Translations under genes and position numbers: made by a program | From: Flavobacterium sp. J372 | GTDB lineage: Bacteria; Bacteroidota; Bacteroidia; Flavobacteriales; Flavobacteriaceae | Direction of reading: 5' to 3' | Length of the DNA stretch: 64,000 nt | NCBI RefSeq assembly: GCF_024699965.1 | Contig: NZ_JAJOMZ010000004.1 | Coordinates: forward strand, 1 to 64,000 | Notes under the pieces: model-generated | The model's database searches: none | Told to the model about the DNA's origin: nothing | Seen by the model: only the letters and a program-made list of their open reading frames with translations | Shown here: positions 63,939 through 64,000 of the stretch, piece by piece | Numbering within the stretch: the stretch's first letter is position 1 | How the letters are laid out: every line of letters starts with the position of its first letter

Positions 63939-64000
63939 TGCGACTTAGATGGGATTTGAACCCAAATCTTCAGAACCGGAATCTGAAATTCCCCGCCCGA
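63939..64000 (-). pseudogene. tRNA-Arg(CCG) relic 5, cut by the window end
   Basis: The 3' half, anticodon arm and first nine bases of the D-loop palindrome are present, 132 bases after relic 4. The array continues past the window. Confidence 0.65.

Noticed and set aside
63057..63959. Short ORFs over the tRNA-Arg cluster
   Set aside because: They are translations of tRNA sequence and the palindromic insert, repeated in each copy, and have no independent support.
63164..64000. CRISPR-like array at the right edge
   Set aside because: The repeated units are about 133 bases long, the repeats are tRNA-Arg sequence, and the intervening segments are themselves nearly identical. There are no unique spacers and no cas genes.

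Overview
The window reads as a chromosomal stretch from a member of the Bacteroidetes, most likely family Flavobacteriaceae. The evidence is an alternative complex III (actABCDEF) operon feeding a cytochrome oxidase, a type IX secretion C-terminal sorting domain, DUF3078, DUF2723, DUF3109 and DUF4407 proteins, and promoters of the Bacteroidetes form TTTG-N19-TAnnTTTG. It is mostly housekeeping sequence. No prophage, insertion sequence, CRISPR array, rRNA or replication origin is visible.

Layout. 1-1.5 kb: a VCBS/FG-GAP secreted protein broken by many indels. 2-4.8 kb: dxs and a DUF3078 outer-membrane protein. 4.9-10.6 kb (minus): a dNTP cluster, nrdB-nrdA-RDD-small protein-dgt. 10.8-16 kb: DUF3109, MarC, a FAD oxidoreductase, a lipoprotein, an aspartic protease, TatD, an acyltransferase and asparaginase, closed by tRNA-Ser. 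17.3-21.4 kb: a 1092-residue type IX secreted adhesin-like protein and a small exported protein. 21.5 kb: aat. 22.2-33.9 kb (minus): an eight-gene respiratory operon actABCDEF-coxB-coxA, read from one strong promoter. 34-39 kb: a SPOR protein and the rimP-nusA-infB operon with a terminator-like hairpin in its leader. 39.3-49 kb: UspA, tRNA-Gln, a DUF2723 glycosyltransferase, a NodB deacetylase, a thioredoxin-fold protein without CxxC, a phosphoesterase and polA. 49-58.8 kb: a serine hydrolase, a LacI regulator, a Tat-exported ferritin-like pair, tRNA-Leu, an M20 peptidase, a BlaI plus M56-TonB sensor pair and DUF4407. 58.9-63 kb: PH/SHOCT, amine oxidase, AraC and aldo/keto reductase. 63.2-64 kb: a tRNA-Arg(CCG) gene with four degenerate relatives, three complete and one cut by the window end, around a small GIY-YIG gene.

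Sequence quality matters here. At least eight otherwise normal genes (nrdB, tatD, acyltransferase, asparaginase, an exported protein, ferritin-like, M56-TonB, aldo/keto reductase) are broken by single-base length changes in short homopolymers, and coxB probably is too. Because nrdB is essential, I read these as sequencing or assembly indels, and I give the joined gene spans.

The least ordinary structure is the tRNA-Arg array at the right edge. The degenerate copies carry a 32-33 base GC-rich palindrome in the D-loop, have damaged acceptor stems, keep an intact anticodon arm, and repeat about every 133 bases beyond the window end. Other points worth a look are the hairpin in the rimP-nusA-infB leader, two BlaI-type operators lying on the -7 elements of blaI, and His-rich segments in three subunits of the respiratory operon.
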